Assembly: GCA_947503525.1 (NCBI GenBank)
Contig: CANNEA010000010.1
Span: 1 to 64,000 of the forward strand
Reading direction: 5' to 3'
DNA from: an uncultured Carboxylicivirga sp.
Lineage (GTDB): Bacteria; Bacteroidota; Bacteroidia; Bacteroidales; Marinilabiliaceae
Length of the DNA stretch: 64,000 nt
Position numbers and translations under genes: made by a program
Shown: positions 38,033 through 49,300 of the stretch, piece by piece
How positions within the stretch are numbered: position 1 is the first letter of the stretch
Layout of the letters: each line of letters opens with the position of its first letter
The notes under the pieces: model-generated
Database searches by the model: none
Told to the model about the DNA's origin: nothing
The model's input: the letters and a program-made list of their open reading frames with translations, nothing else

Positions 38033-39271
38033 ATGTCTAAAATGAATAAGAGAAAGATCATAAACGATCCAGTCTATGGTTTTATAAAAGTACCTTTTGA
38101 TCTCATATATGATCTGATAGAACATCCTTTCTTTCAAAGATTACGAAGAATAAAACAGCTTGGGCTAACACATATTGTATATCCGGGAGCAATGCATACG
38201 CGCTTTCAACATGCATTGGGTGCCATGCATCTAATGAGTTCGGCTGTGGAAACATTAAGATCAAAGGGCCACGAAATTTCAAAAGAAGAATCATTGGCCG
38301 TGCATGCTGCAATTCTTTTGCACGATATAGGTCATGGTCCGTTTAGCCATGTTCTCGAAAACACGCTTCTTGAGGTAGAACATGAAGCCATCTCAAAACT
38401 GATGATGCAGAAATTAAATGATGAATTTAATGGCGAACTCAGCATGACCATTCAGATCTTTGAGAATAGTTATCACAAAAAATTTCTGCATCAATTAGTT
38501 TCAAGTCAATTAGACATGGATCGATTGGATTATTTGAAACGTGACAGTTTTTTTACAGGTGTTTCAGAAGGTGTAATCGGATCCGATCGTATTATTAAAA
38601 TGCTCAATGTAAATAATGATGCCCTGGTTATTGAATCTAAGGGGATCTATTCCATTGAAAAATTTCTCGTTGCCAGAAGGTTAATGTATTGGCAAGTATA
38701 TCTACACAAAACAGCACTTGCTTCAGAACAAATGCTTATTCATATTCTGAAGCGAGCAAGAAAAGTAGTCTCGAAAGGTCAGGAGTTATTTGCGCCACCT
38801 CACCTTAAATTTTTTATGACTAAAAAACCAACTCTGGAAGACTTTTTTGAAAGTGATAAAATCGTTGAAAACTTTGCCTTATTAGATGATGATGACATTA
38901 TGAGTTGCATTAAAACATGGACAGCGCATCCTGATGCAATATTATCTAAATTGTCGAATGACTTTGTTAACCGAAGATTATTTAGAGTCGAGTTCTCAAA
39001 TACTGCATTTAAAAGCTCGACAATCAAAGACTTGAAAACTCAAATAATTAAAGAGATGCAATTGCAAACGAAAAAAGATGCCGATTACTTTGTTTTTTCT
39101 GATCATATAACCAATAATGCCTATAATATTAGCGATGAACGAATTAAAATACTATACGGTGATGGTGAAATAAAAGATATAGCTAAAGCATCGGATATGC
39201 TTAATCTTTCTGTCCTGTCAAAGACAGTCAAAAAATATTATATCTGCCACCCAAAATCAATTCATAATTAG
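38033..39271 (+). CDS. HD-domain phosphohydrolase
   Basis: This 412-residue cytoplasmic protein belongs to the HD superfamily related to dGTPase and SAMHD1. Metal-binding motifs are present: an early His in RFQHALGAMHL, HDIGHGPFSHVLE with the HD pair, and the distal SQLDMDRLDYLKRD with the closing Asp. The C-terminal half (about 230-412) is an all-helical extension. The substrate may be dNTPs or another nucleotide and cannot be told from sequence. It precedes lpxD by 152 bases, but two promoters lie between, so it is a separate unit. Confidence 0.85.
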   Translation: MSKMNKRKIINDPVYGFIKVPFDLIYDLIEHPFFQRLRRIKQLGLTHIVYPGAMHTRFQHALGAMHLMSSAVETLRSKGHEISKEESLAVHAAILLHDIGHGPFSHVLENTLLEVEHEAISKLMMQKLNDEFNGELSMTIQIFENSYHKKFLHQLVSSQLDMDRLDYLKRDSFFTGVSEGVIGSDRIIKMLNVNNDALVIESKGIYSIEKFLVARRLMYWQVYLHKTALASEQMLIHILKRARKVVSKGQELFAPPHLKFFMTKKPTLEDFFESDKIVENFALLDDDDIMSCIKTWTAHPDAILSKLSNDFVNRRLFRVEFSNTAFKSSTIKDLKTQIIKEMQLQTKKDADYFVFSDHITNNAYNISDERIKILYGDGEIKDIAKASDMLNLSVLSKTVKKYYICHPKSIHN

Positions 39272-39337
39272 CAACATCAAGTGACAGCGCTCAATTTTAA
39301 TAAGTAAATATATTTACTAGCTTTGCAGCAAATTTTT

Positions 39338-39370
39338 TTTGAAGTATAGCTATATTATAACGTATATTTG
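39338..39370 (+). promoter_or_regulatory. Promoter of the lpxD-lpxC/fabZ-lpxA operon
   Basis: TTTG (39338-39341), 21 bases, then TATATTTG (39363-39370) is a full match to the Bacteroidota promoter, starting transcription near 39377, 47 bases before the lpxD ATG. A second -7-like element, TAGCTTTG, lies at 39318-39325. Confidence 0.75.
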
Positions 39371-39423
39371 CGGTTTAAAATATTGCCCACTTGAAAGAAA
39401 TGATCAACAAAGCACCATAAAGA

Positions 39424-40458
39424 ATGAAATTTACTGCAGGCCAAATTGCTGAACTGATCAGTGGTAAGATAGAAGGAAATAAGGAAACGGTTATAACCGG
39501 TGTTTCTAAGATAGAAGAAGGCAAACCGGAAACGTTAACTTTTCTTGCCAATCCTAAATATACGAGTCATATATATACTACCCAGGCGGATGTTGTTATT
39601 GTTAACGACTCATTTGTGGCGGAAAAAGAAATAAGTGCTACTTTGATCCGTGTGCCAAATGCATACGAAGCTCTTGCATTACTATTGGAAATGTATGAGC
39701 AAAGTCAGCCCAAGAAGACTGGAATTGAGCAACCTTCATTTATCGACAAATCAGCTAAAATTGGTGACTTTGCGTACATTGGCGCTTTTAGTTACATAGG
39801 AGAAAATGTTGTGATCGGAGAAAATGTTCAAATTTTCCCGCAAGTATATATAGGTGACAATGTTAAAATTGGAGATAATACCATACTTTTTCCAGGGGTA
39901 AAAGTTTACAAAAACTGCATAATTGGAAACAGTTGTACTCTACATGCCGGTTCAATAGTTGGAAGTGATGGTTTTGGTTTTGCTCCATCAGCCAGTAATG
40001 AATATAAAAAAGTGGCTCAGATAGGTAATGTTATATTAAAGGACCACGTTGAAATTGGTGCAAACACTACCATCGATAGAGCTACAATGGGTTCTACCAT
40101 TATTAAAAAGGGGGTTAAACTCGATAATTTAGTTCAAATAGCACACAATGTTGAAGTAGGCGAGAACACTGTTATAGCAGCGCAGGCTGGTATATCCGGA
40201 TCTACAAAAATTGGAGATGATTGCATGTTTGGTGGACAAATGGCATGTACCGGACATATTAAAATTGCCAACAAAACTAAAGTTGGCGGACAAGCTGGAA
40301 TAACAAAAACAGTTTCAAAAGAAGGTACAATTCTGTTGGGCTCTCCAGCCATGGAAGTTGGAAGTTTCAATAAATCCTATGTTGTTTTCCGTCGATTACC
40401 GCAAATGAAAAAAGAATTGGACGAATTAAAAAAGAATGTTTCAGAATTAAACTCTTAA
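39424..40458 (+). CDS. lpxD: UDP-3-O-acyl-glucosamine N-acyltransferase LpxD
   Basis: LpxD adds the N-linked hydroxyacyl chain to UDP-3-O-acyl-glucosamine in lipid A synthesis. The 344-residue protein has an N-terminal uridine-binding domain (1-100), a left-handed beta-helix of hexapeptide repeats (about 105-300, e.g. [14 protein letters not shown]), and a C-terminal helix. Catalytic His is in the [12 protein letters not shown] repeat region. It is the first gene of an operon with lpxC/fabZ 21 bases later. Confidence 0.96.
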   Translation: MKFTAGQIAELISGKIEGNKETVITGVSKIEEGKPETLTFLANPKYTSHIYTTQADVVIVNDSFVAEKEISATLIRVPNAYEALALLLEMYEQSQPKKTGIEQPSFIDKSAKIGDFAYIGAFSYIGENVVIGENVQIFPQVYIGDNVKIGDNTILFPGVKVYKNCIIGNSCTLHAGSIVGSDGFGFAPSASNEYKKVAQIGNVILKDHVEIGANTTIDRATMGSTIIKKGVKLDNLVQIAHNVEVGENTVIAAQAGISGSTKIGDDCMFGGQMACTGHIKIANKTKVGGQAGITKTVSKEGTILLGSPAMEVGSFNKSYVVFRRLPQMKKELDELKKNVSELNS

Positions 40459-40479
40459 ATTCTGAGAAAGTGAAGTAAT

Positions 40480-41877
40480 ATGGTTGAAAAACAAACAACA
40501 CTAAAAAAGTCCGTTACTCTTCAAGGTACCGGTCTACATACTGGAGCTAAAGTGAATTTCACTTTAAATCCTGCTCCTGAAAACCATGGATATAAATTTA
40601 AACGTATCGATCTTGAGGGGCAACCCATAATTGATGCTTTAGCTGATAATGTCTCATATACTCAACGCGGAACTGTATTGGGTAAAGATGAAGCAAAAGT
40701 TAGCACTATTGAACATTGTCTTTCTGCACTAACGGCTTTTAAAGTTGATAATTGTCTTATCGAAGTTGATGGCCCTGAAGCCCCAATAATGGATGGCAGT
40801 GCCAAATATTTTGTTGAAGCCATTAAAGAGGCTGGCATCGAAGAACAAAAAGAGGAGCGCAAGTATTTTGTCGTTAAAGAAAAGATGGTTTATGAGAATG
40901 AGGAGCTAGGCATTAAAATAGTGGCTCTTCCTGATGATGAATTTAGCGCTGATGTAAAAATATCATTTGATCAATCTTTATCATTGTCCAACCAATATGC
41001 AACGCTTGATGGTTTTGATGAATATGAAAAAGAGATAAGTGCATGTCGTACTTTTGTTTTTCTTCACGAGTTGGAACCATTATTAAAAAATAACTTAATA
41101 AAAGGTGGTGATTTAGACAATGCTATTATCATTATTGATCGAGAAATCACACAAGAAGAATTAGATAAGTTAGCCGACCTATTTGATAAACCAAGAGTTG
41201 AAGTTCAACCAACAGGTATACTTAACAATTTGGAATTGGTTTATTCAAATGAACCAGCGCGCCATAAACTTTTGGATGTAATTGGTGATCTCGCTTTATG
41301 TGGCTTACCAATTAAAGGACGTATTATAGCAACTCGTCCAGGGCATATGGCTAATGTTGAGTTTGCTAAATTAATTCGTAAAGAAATTAAAAAGAGGGCT
41401 TTAAAGCCGGAAACTCCATTTTACGATCCTAATAAGCCACCTATCTATGACATCAACGACATTAAGAAAATGCTACCACACAGGTCGCCATTCTTATTAG
41501 TTGATAAAATCATTGAGTTAAATGACAAGTCGGTCGTTGGGGTTAAGAATGTAACTATGAACGAACCCTTCTTTACCGGTCATTTTCCTGATGAACCTGT
41601 AATGCCAGGGGTACTTCAAATTGAAGCTATGGCTCAAGCTGGTGGAATTTACATACTAAATCAGTTGGATGATCCTAGTGCCTATAGTACATACATCCTT
41701 AAAATTGACAATGTCAAACTAAGGAAAAAAGTTGTACCTGGAGACACTATTTTATTCAGACTTGAATTGGCAAGTGAATTCAGAAGAGGAATGGCAAATA
41801 TGAAAGGCACAGCTTTTGTAGGTGACTCTATTGTTGCTGAAGGTGAACTGGTAGCCCAGGTAATTAAGAACAAGTAA
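40480..41877 (+). CDS. Bifunctional LpxC deacetylase / FabZ dehydratase
   Basis: This is a fusion of two enzymes. The N-terminal LpxC part (about 1-300) removes the acetyl group from UDP-3-O-acyl-GlcNAc, the committed lipid A step. Its zinc ligands are in IEHCLSAL and HKLLDVIGDLALCG. The C-terminal FabZ part (about 315-465) dehydrates 3-hydroxyacyl-ACP in fatty acid synthesis, with MLPHRSPFLLVDKI and the catalytic Glu in PGVLQIEAMAQAGG. The fusion is typical of Bacteroidota and couples the enzymes that compete for hydroxyacyl-ACP. It lies between lpxD and lpxA. Confidence 0.96.
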   Translation: MVEKQTTLKKSVTLQGTGLHTGAKVNFTLNPAPENHGYKFKRIDLEGQPIIDALADNVSYTQRGTVLGKDEAKVSTIEHCLSALTAFKVDNCLIEVDGPEAPIMDGSAKYFVEAIKEAGIEEQKEERKYFVVKEKMVYENEELGIKIVALPDDEFSADVKISFDQSLSLSNQYATLDGFDEYEKEISACRTFVFLHELEPLLKNNLIKGGDLDNAIIIIDREITQEELDKLADLFDKPRVEVQPTGILNNLELVYSNEPARHKLLDVIGDLALCGLPIKGRIIATRPGHMANVEFAKLIRKEIKKRALKPETPFYDPNKPPIYDINDIKKMLPHRSPFLLVDKIIELNDKSVVGVKNVTMNEPFFTGHFPDEPVMPGVLQIEAMAQAGGIYILNQLDDPSAYSTYILKIDNVKLRKKVVPGDTILFRLELASEFRRGMANMKGTAFVGDSIVAEGELVAQVIKNK

Positions 41878-41940
41878 GATAATAAAATTGCTCAGCACGC
41901 ACAGCCAGGCAAGTTTAATGATGCAATAAACAAGTAATAG

Positions 41941-42729
41941 ATGAAACAACCGTTAGCATATATCCATCCGGAAGCGAAAATTGCTCCTAACGTGGTTATC
42001 GAACCGTTTGTAACTATCGACAAAAACGTTGTTATTGAAGAAGGTACAAGAATTGGTTCCAATGTAACAATACTGGAAGGTACCCGAATTGGTAAAAACT
42101 GTAACATATTTCCAGGCGCCGTAATTGGTGCTGTTCCTCAGGATTTGAAATTTGTTGGAGAAGAGACAACTGTAGAAATAGGAAACAACACCACAATTAG
42201 AGAATTTGTAACGATCAACAGGGGCACAAAAGCCAAAGGAAAGACTGTTGTTGGTAACAATTGTCTTTTAATGGCCTACGTTCATGTAGCACATGATTGC
42301 CTAATTGGTAATAACGTGATTTTAGTAAATACTGTTCAGGTTGCAGGTGAAGTTGTAATTGATGACTTTGCAATTGTAGGCGGTATGTCAGCTATTCATC
42401 AGTTTGTGCATGTTGGTGCACATGTAATGGTTGCTGGTGGCACATTAATCGGAAAGGATGTTCCTCCATATGTTAAAGCTGGTAGGGCACGAATTTCATA
42501 TGTCGGAGTAAACTCAATAGGTTTACGTCGTCGTAATTTCACAAATGAACAAATACGTGACGTTCAAAACATTTATCGTTATTTGTTCCAGATGGGGTTA
42601 AATAACTCAGAAGCGATTGAACGTATTGAAGCGGAGCTTCCAGCATCGAAAGAACGTGACGAAATTATTCTATTTGTTAGAAGTTCACAGCGAGGAATCA
42701 TAAAAGGATATTATCCTGACAATGTTTAA
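41941..42729 (+). CDS. lpxA: UDP-GlcNAc acyltransferase LpxA
   Basis: LpxA transfers the first hydroxyacyl chain from ACP to the 3-OH of UDP-GlcNAc. Its 262 residues form a hexapeptide-repeat beta-helix (about 1-185) and a helical C-terminal domain. Recognisable parts are the catalytic His in MAYVHVAHDCLIG, AIVGGMSAIHQFVHVGAH, and NSIGLRRRNFTNEQI. It ends the lpxD operon and is followed by a strong terminator shared with the convergent gcvH gene. Confidence 0.97.
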   Translation: MKQPLAYIHPEAKIAPNVVIEPFVTIDKNVVIEEGTRIGSNVTILEGTRIGKNCNIFPGAVIGAVPQDLKFVGEETTVEIGNNTTIREFVTINRGTKAKGKTVVGNNCLLMAYVHVAHDCLIGNNVILVNTVQVAGEVVIDDFAIVGGMSAIHQFVHVGAHVMVAGGTLIGKDVPPYVKAGRARISYVGVNSIGLRRRNFTNEQIRDVQNIYRYLFQMGLNNSEAIERIEAELPASKERDEIILFVRSSQRGIIKGYYPDNV

Positions 42730-42750
42730 GATCAGGAAAAAATGATATAA

Positions 42751-42775
42751 AAAAAGCGGCTTATAGCCGCTTTTT
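42751..42775. terminator. Bidirectional terminator between lpxA and gcvH
   Basis: An 11-bp perfect stem (42751-42761 with 42765-42775, loop of 3) is flanked by A and T runs, giving a U-tract in both directions. It serves both convergent genes. Confidence 0.92.
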
Positions 42776-42795
42776 TTATTTTATGTTGGCGAGAA

Positions 42796-43173
42796 CTAGC
42801 CAATAAGTTCTTTGTATTGATCAGCTGACAATAGCTCGTCCAATTCGGCTGTATCAGCCACTTGAATCTTAATCATCCATCCGCCTGCAAACGGATCTTT
42901 ATTCACCAAGTCAGGTTGACCTTCCAACTCAGGATTAACCTCAACAATTTTACCAGATAGAGGCATATACAAATCAGAAACTGTTTTAACAGCTTCAATT
43001 GTTCCAAATACCTCTTCCTTATCCAGTTCTTCGTCTTCGGTTTCGATCTCAACGAAAACAATGTCGCCAAGCTCACCTTGAGCAAACTCAGTGATACCAA
43101 CTGTAGCTATATCACCATCAACAAGGATCCACTCGTGATCCTTTGTAAACTTTAGATTTTCAGGAACATTCAT
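42796..43173 (-). CDS. gcvH: Glycine cleavage system H protein
   Basis: GcvH carries the lipoyl arm that shuttles the aminomethyl group between the P, T and L proteins of glycine cleavage. Its 125 residues fit. The lipoyl-Lys lies in FGTIEAVKTVSDLYMPLSG (conserved ESVK/EAVK context). KFTKDHEWI at the N terminus and NKDPFAGGWMIKI near the C terminus are typical. A -7-like TACATTTG lies on the - strand at 43203-43210. It is downstream of sprA on the same strand; ruvA-sprA-gcvH order is also seen in Flavobacterium. Confidence 0.95.
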   Translation of the reverse strand: MNVPENLKFTKDHEWILVDGDIATVGITEFAQGELGDIVFVEIETEDEELDKEEVFGTIEAVKTVSDLYMPLSGKIVEVNPELEGQPDLVNKDPFAGGWMIKIQVADTAELDELLSADQYKELIG

Positions 43174-43353
43174 TATAGTACTAGTTTTAATTTACTATTC
43201 ATCAAATGTAAATAATTTATTAAAGAAATTCTACGACATTATGTAATCAATAGAATGGCCTATAAGCCCTAAATTACACTATGCGCTGAAGTACTGAATC
43301 TTACACTAACAAAGCGAGATTCAACACTAATAAAAATCATATTTTTTTTTAAT

Positions 43354-46300
43354 CTATTGCGCCAAAGAGAAGCGGAAACTAACACCAAAGTTGGTATTTG
43401 TAGTAGGATATGATAGCGAGATGTATGGATTATTAACATTCGTATCGTAGAAGATTTGCATATTAAAACGATCACTTAAGGCATAATCAGCAGTAAACTT
43501 AACCGTCGTTATTTTCTGACCTGAAGTAAGCTGATTGTACTCCTCTTCCACTTTACGTATGATACTAGTGTTATCTCTTATCGAGAAATCAGCTCTAATG
43601 TTTAAATCATTACTGATTGACTTTTGACTGCTTCCATTTCCAAAGATCAGATTCATCTTATCAAATCGATATCCTAATCCAATAACAATCTCATCATTAT
43701 AATTCTCTATTACCTGATTGTTACCCATACTCAAACTTAAGGTTCGTCCTTTTTTAATTTCGGCACGTGTAGTTAATGAATTTATCCAGGTAATATTAAA
43801 TTGAATTAAAGGATTAAACTGTTCCGAAACGGTAATCGTATTAATATCGTACTCTAACACGGGATCTGTGGCATTTTCAGGTGTTCTCGATACATACGAT
43901 CCCATATTGTAAGTTGATCGATACGCATGTGAAATATCAAATGATTTGATAATATTTTTAAATGCCTTAATGCGTGACAATCCATCATAGGTCACACGCC
44001 AGTTTGGTTGTATCTGCGTTAGACTTGGGAATGTTTTTGTGAATATTGAGTTAGCACTTTTTCCAGAGTAGGCAGCTAAGAAAGATGGTATAAGTACCTC
44101 CTGACTATTTATATCTGATTTGCCGATACGATTCGCTACAATCTGTCTGTTATTTTTAAAATCTTCGAAGGTTTGAGAATAAAGCGCACCGGTTTTCTCC
44201 ACATCCCTGAATGCAGTTCGGAATACATTGTAACTCATTGAAAAGTTACCAGTTTCAGAACGGCCTTCCGCATCTTTTGTTCCGCCTATATAATACTCGT
44301 TCAGATTCTTTGCATAGCTCCTATCCGCATTAATATCCATTCTCAAACCTTTTATCGGTTCCAGGGTGAATTTAATGGAGAAATCTTCCCTATGTGTCAT
44401 TACATATGGATTAACCATGGATACATCATCAGTCAACCAACCATTATCCGATGCTTTAATTGCAAAATCACGATTCTGCCATCCCAATATAAAAGGAACA
44501 CCCGGTGCTGTATAACTTTCTGAAGTTCCCATAAAACCTGAAGAAGGTGTATAACCCGGTAATATAGTTCCATTATTTTCCGAGTACGATACAGTAGCCG
44601 ATTTCAAAGATGTAAGAAGCAAAGTTGTATAATCCAAGGCCAACTTAAATGCTGAATTATTTTCAACAATCGTACCGGTAACCATCACTCTGGCCGTTTC
44701 GGACGATTTCTCAGGTATAAATTCAACTTTGTTTTTCCCAAGCACGTTAACCTCACCTCTCACAGGTCTTCCACTACTATCAAACACACGTACTGATGTT
44801 TCCATCGTTTTTAGTTTGTGATTGATAACTATCGCCTTATCCTTCTCCAATTTGATATTGGATTTGTTAAAACGTACCGTTCTTTTTCCATCCTTTGATT
44901 GATTTGAGCGGCGCGTAGAACGATACTTCTTATCTAACTCACTTAAATAAGGCACTTTTTTATAAAGTGTGGTCATGTTCAATTGACCGTTACCTTGTAT
45001 GGTATTTGAATTACGAATGGTATTTCCCCAATTAGGCGCATCAGCATCTGCTCCATTAAATAGTGGTGCCGTCTCCCATTGATACATGGCACGGTATTGG
45101 ACATTAGCAGATGTAAAATCCAATAACGGAATCTTATTAATTGGGATGTTATAACTTACGTCAAAATTATGCTGGTAGGTTGTGGTACGGCCCATACTCG
45201 TTATATTACGCCACACCTGATCACGCCATTCGTAATAGGCATCCCGATCATAATCCTTATTCACTGCACCTTCAGGCTCATCGATACGCGCATTGGTAAC
45301 CGCCTTAAAATTAAGCTTAAGCGACTTGGTTAAATTGTATCTTAAATCAAAATAGCGATTCCAATCAAAATCTTTCGAAACCGTTAATTCAGGCGTGATG
45401 GTTGACCCTGTATTATTACGTAACTGCGACTCACGATACTGACGACTAAACTCCCATCTGTATGAAATCTGACTTGGTAAATAATAAAAATTGAAATCTT
45501 TAATCAATGCTAAAGATTTACTCTTAACTGAATTCTTAAATGGCTCAACTGCCTTAGGTCGCGTTGAATAATTATAAGCTAAAATTCCACGGTAACTCTT
45601 ATCGGTTGCATGATCAGTGTTTACATCATGTTTACTTGTTTCGTTAAAAGAATAGGTGGCTGAAATATTTGAAGGATCATAAAATTGCACCTTCTCCTTT
45701 TTCGAATTTACCTTAACATTAGTAAAGTTGATACTTTTTCGTTTAACTACATTTTGAGATAATTCTTTAATCGAATCACGTGCCGCCTCATTCTCCGCAT
45801 TTTTTAATGCTACATCCAAAGGTATATCGGGATCAAGCGGATAATATTTTGGATTGGCAACCGACTTAGAATAACCAAAATAAAAAGGCATACTCAAGAT
45901 CGACTCCGGTCCTAAAAGTTTACCCAGCTCCATATTGGTAGCAATATCATACTGGAAAAAATCTTCCTGGCTACGTTCCTGAACATTCTGATCGATACTA
46001 CCCCAACCTATTGTACTTTTCTTACCTGCAATGGAAACATTACCAATATCCGCTAATTTCACCGACATTCTGGCATTGGCTGCCCATCCACCTTTTTCAT
46101 CAAAATCCGTTAAACGCAATTCATTTAACCACACCTCAACAGACTTATTTTGAGAACCTCGTGTACGCACTCCCATAGTAATGGTTCTTACATTACTTAA
46201 ATTAGGATTACCTTTTACGGACACAAAATTTGTTGGCTTATCAGGATCCGGTGCGGTATAAACTTTATTAAATGTTACATCCGATCCTTCCTCTCGTTTG

Positions 46301-49300
46301 GCATCGTTGCGCCTAAGTTTGATGGTTTGAAATAGCTCAAGCGGAATATCAAAATCATTCTCCTCAGGCCAAACCATCCGCTTTTCTTCATACGAATCAC
46401 CGTATCGGCCAGGCTCAGTCAATTTTAACGGGATCTCATATTCATAAAAGTTATCGTTATAATCACTACCAATACGAATAAAGGCCATCATTTCATTATC
46501 TTCCAGATCACCATCAATGGCCTCGGCGTGAGCAAACATTTTCAAACGCTTGTATTGACGAATATCTATGTTCATGGTTTTATACACTGCACGCGCATCT
46601 CCACCGGCTAAATCCTGAACTTTCAATAATAATGATTGCTCATTCAACTCACGTAATTGCGGGTTGGCAGGATCAATCACTCTATCAATTCCCGGAGGAA
46701 GTACATAGTTGACCGGCTCTTTTTCTGAATTCTCCTCAATATTAACAGCCGAAACCTCAAATGAAGTATTTGGATTTGTTCCGGCATTATCATACAAAGC
46801 ATCTTGAAATTTACGCCAGTCTCCTTTAATTAAATCAAGGGTTGCTAAACGTAAATTAGTGGTATCTCTAAATCCACGCATAAACATTCGCATAAAGCGA
46901 ACACTACGCAGGTCAGAAATGGCTCCAACTGTTCTGTCAGGATTTTGAATTGGAATACGGAATAAATACCAATTAGCCGTTCGTCCATTTTTATCCTCAA
47001 TGGTGCTTTCTCGTTTATCAACTATGTATTTGTTAGTCCCAATTTCCATTGTAGTTCGCGAAATAGGCACCTCATATTGATAATAACTCTCATTCTCACT
47101 TAATGTATTATCACGATTTATATCCTCAGCATCAGGTAAAGACTTGGCAGCAGTCGAGAAGGATTCACCGGAATATTCCGACGGTCTGGAGTTACCTTCC
47201 GGATTATTAAATCTTTCGTAGCGCTTCAATATACTCGCTTGTTCTTCATCCAAAACAGCTCCTCTGAAATATTGAAAATCATCTGAAGCCGGATCATCCA
47301 GGGCAGCCTGTAAGGCATCAGGATTCAAATCAGCCATTGCTCTCATGTCCTCAACATATTGCGCATAAAATTCAAGCTCTCGCTCCGAATTCATTCCGTT
47401 TAACCCTACATCCTGTGCCAATCGTGTTGCCGGATCATTACTAAATCCATTTACTAAGTTTTGTTTCCGCGAAACAAATCCCCAAGCTGTTGTATCTACA
47501 TCAAATGGTTCATCCGGTCCAGGCAAGCCATGCTCAAATGACTTTCGCGAATCTCTTAATATATCTTCCGAAATATTACCAAGGTTAAAATAAATGGTAC
47601 CATCATTCGGCAAAGCTCCTTCGTCGTATACATATGGATCCATCATCCAGAACTCAATATACTCGATATTAGCTGCCTCAAAATCATTTACATCAATTTG
47701 ACGCACCATACCTCCCCAACGTTCTTCCGGATTTTTCAATGTACCATCCGAATTGATACCAGCAGAATAATCGGTGCCAAGTTCGCCCACATCAAAGTTA
47801 TAAGGCCCTCTTTGCATCGGATAATATGAGATATTTAAAACCGGGATATTCGTTGGCTGACCATATGCCGACTGGCGGTTTGGAAATAATTCCTGCTCAT
47901 ATACTTCACGAACAAAATGGTTCAATTTCTGCTCCTCATCATCCTTAATGTGTTGCGGAGTTCGTGAATCTTTTCTTAAAAACAATGGATCAATACTGTA
48001 CCAGGCAAATCTGGCTCGGTTAATACCGTAGTTTAAATCATTAATTAAAGCTGCTTCTCTGAATATATCCTCCTGACCTTGTGGAGTACTGGCCAATTGC
48101 CAGGCCGTCCAGTTACGCATATCGTACGAAATGCGCGTACCTTCAAAATCATCTAAATATGATGTACCAGTTTCATCAATCACTTTTGGGTGTCCAGGAA
48201 TTAGTTGGGCAAATTCACCTTCAAAAGTCACACTCGACATCTCTTTCGTTTGAACCAGAGGTAAGGCATCAATTAATTCAGTTATACCCATTGATTCTGT
48301 ATAGAACGATGTATTTAATCCCCATATCGTATTGGCAATAGGCTCATCTCCAATATTCACTTTCTGGGTTAATGGTCGTTCTCGTAAATGCATCAAAGTA
48401 CCACCAACGTTAAAATTATCACTAAACTGATAATCTAAATGAGTTCCCATCAGTGTCTTGGTCTGCAAATTAAATAAGGACTGGTTCTCAAGCGAAACCT
48501 GAATAGGTGTACCGGAAGATAAAATGCCCTGATTTATAATTCGAACGCGCCCAAGCGTATAATCTACCGTATAATCCTGATTCTCCACCAGGCGAATTCC
48601 ACCAGCAGTTACCACAACAGAACCTTCTGGAACATTCATGGCATTCAAGGAGATTTCAGATCCTGAACTGGATTTATAACGTCCCTTAAGCTTATACTTA
48701 TTACGAGACGCATCTTGTTCCGCAATTATCTGTGTGCTATCATATAAAGACTGAAATACATATTTATCAATCAATGCTGTTTCATTGCCCAATCTTTTCT
48801 TAAGATCCGATCCGAACGGTTCCAGAACCGGAAATATAACACGTCCATTGTCCGGACGAATTGTTAAGCCGTCAACGAAGTCAAAGATACCATCCGGCTG
48901 ATAATCATTCCGTGTGTTCAGATTATCTAAATTCATTAATCGAATAAACAACTCTCCATTTAAGGGATCACCATTTACTTCTGTAGGTCCTTCCGGGAAA
49001 TAATTAATGTCACTACCCGTACTATCATTAACGTAGGTCACATTTAAAATAAAATCTTCTCTATTTACCTGATAGGCATTTATAGAGTAGATATTCTTCA
49101 TCATTAAGTCCCAGGTAGGAATGCTTGGCGAAAGGTTGGTTCCTTTAAGTAACTTTAAGTAAAGCGTTTTTTCAGCCTCATTTTGCTCAGTTGTAAATTC
49201 ACCAACTCTAAATGTTTGACCATTATAAGTATATTCATAAGCTATACTTAAGACCTCATCAGAGTTAAGTGCGGTATTCAACGAGATATATCCAAGCTTT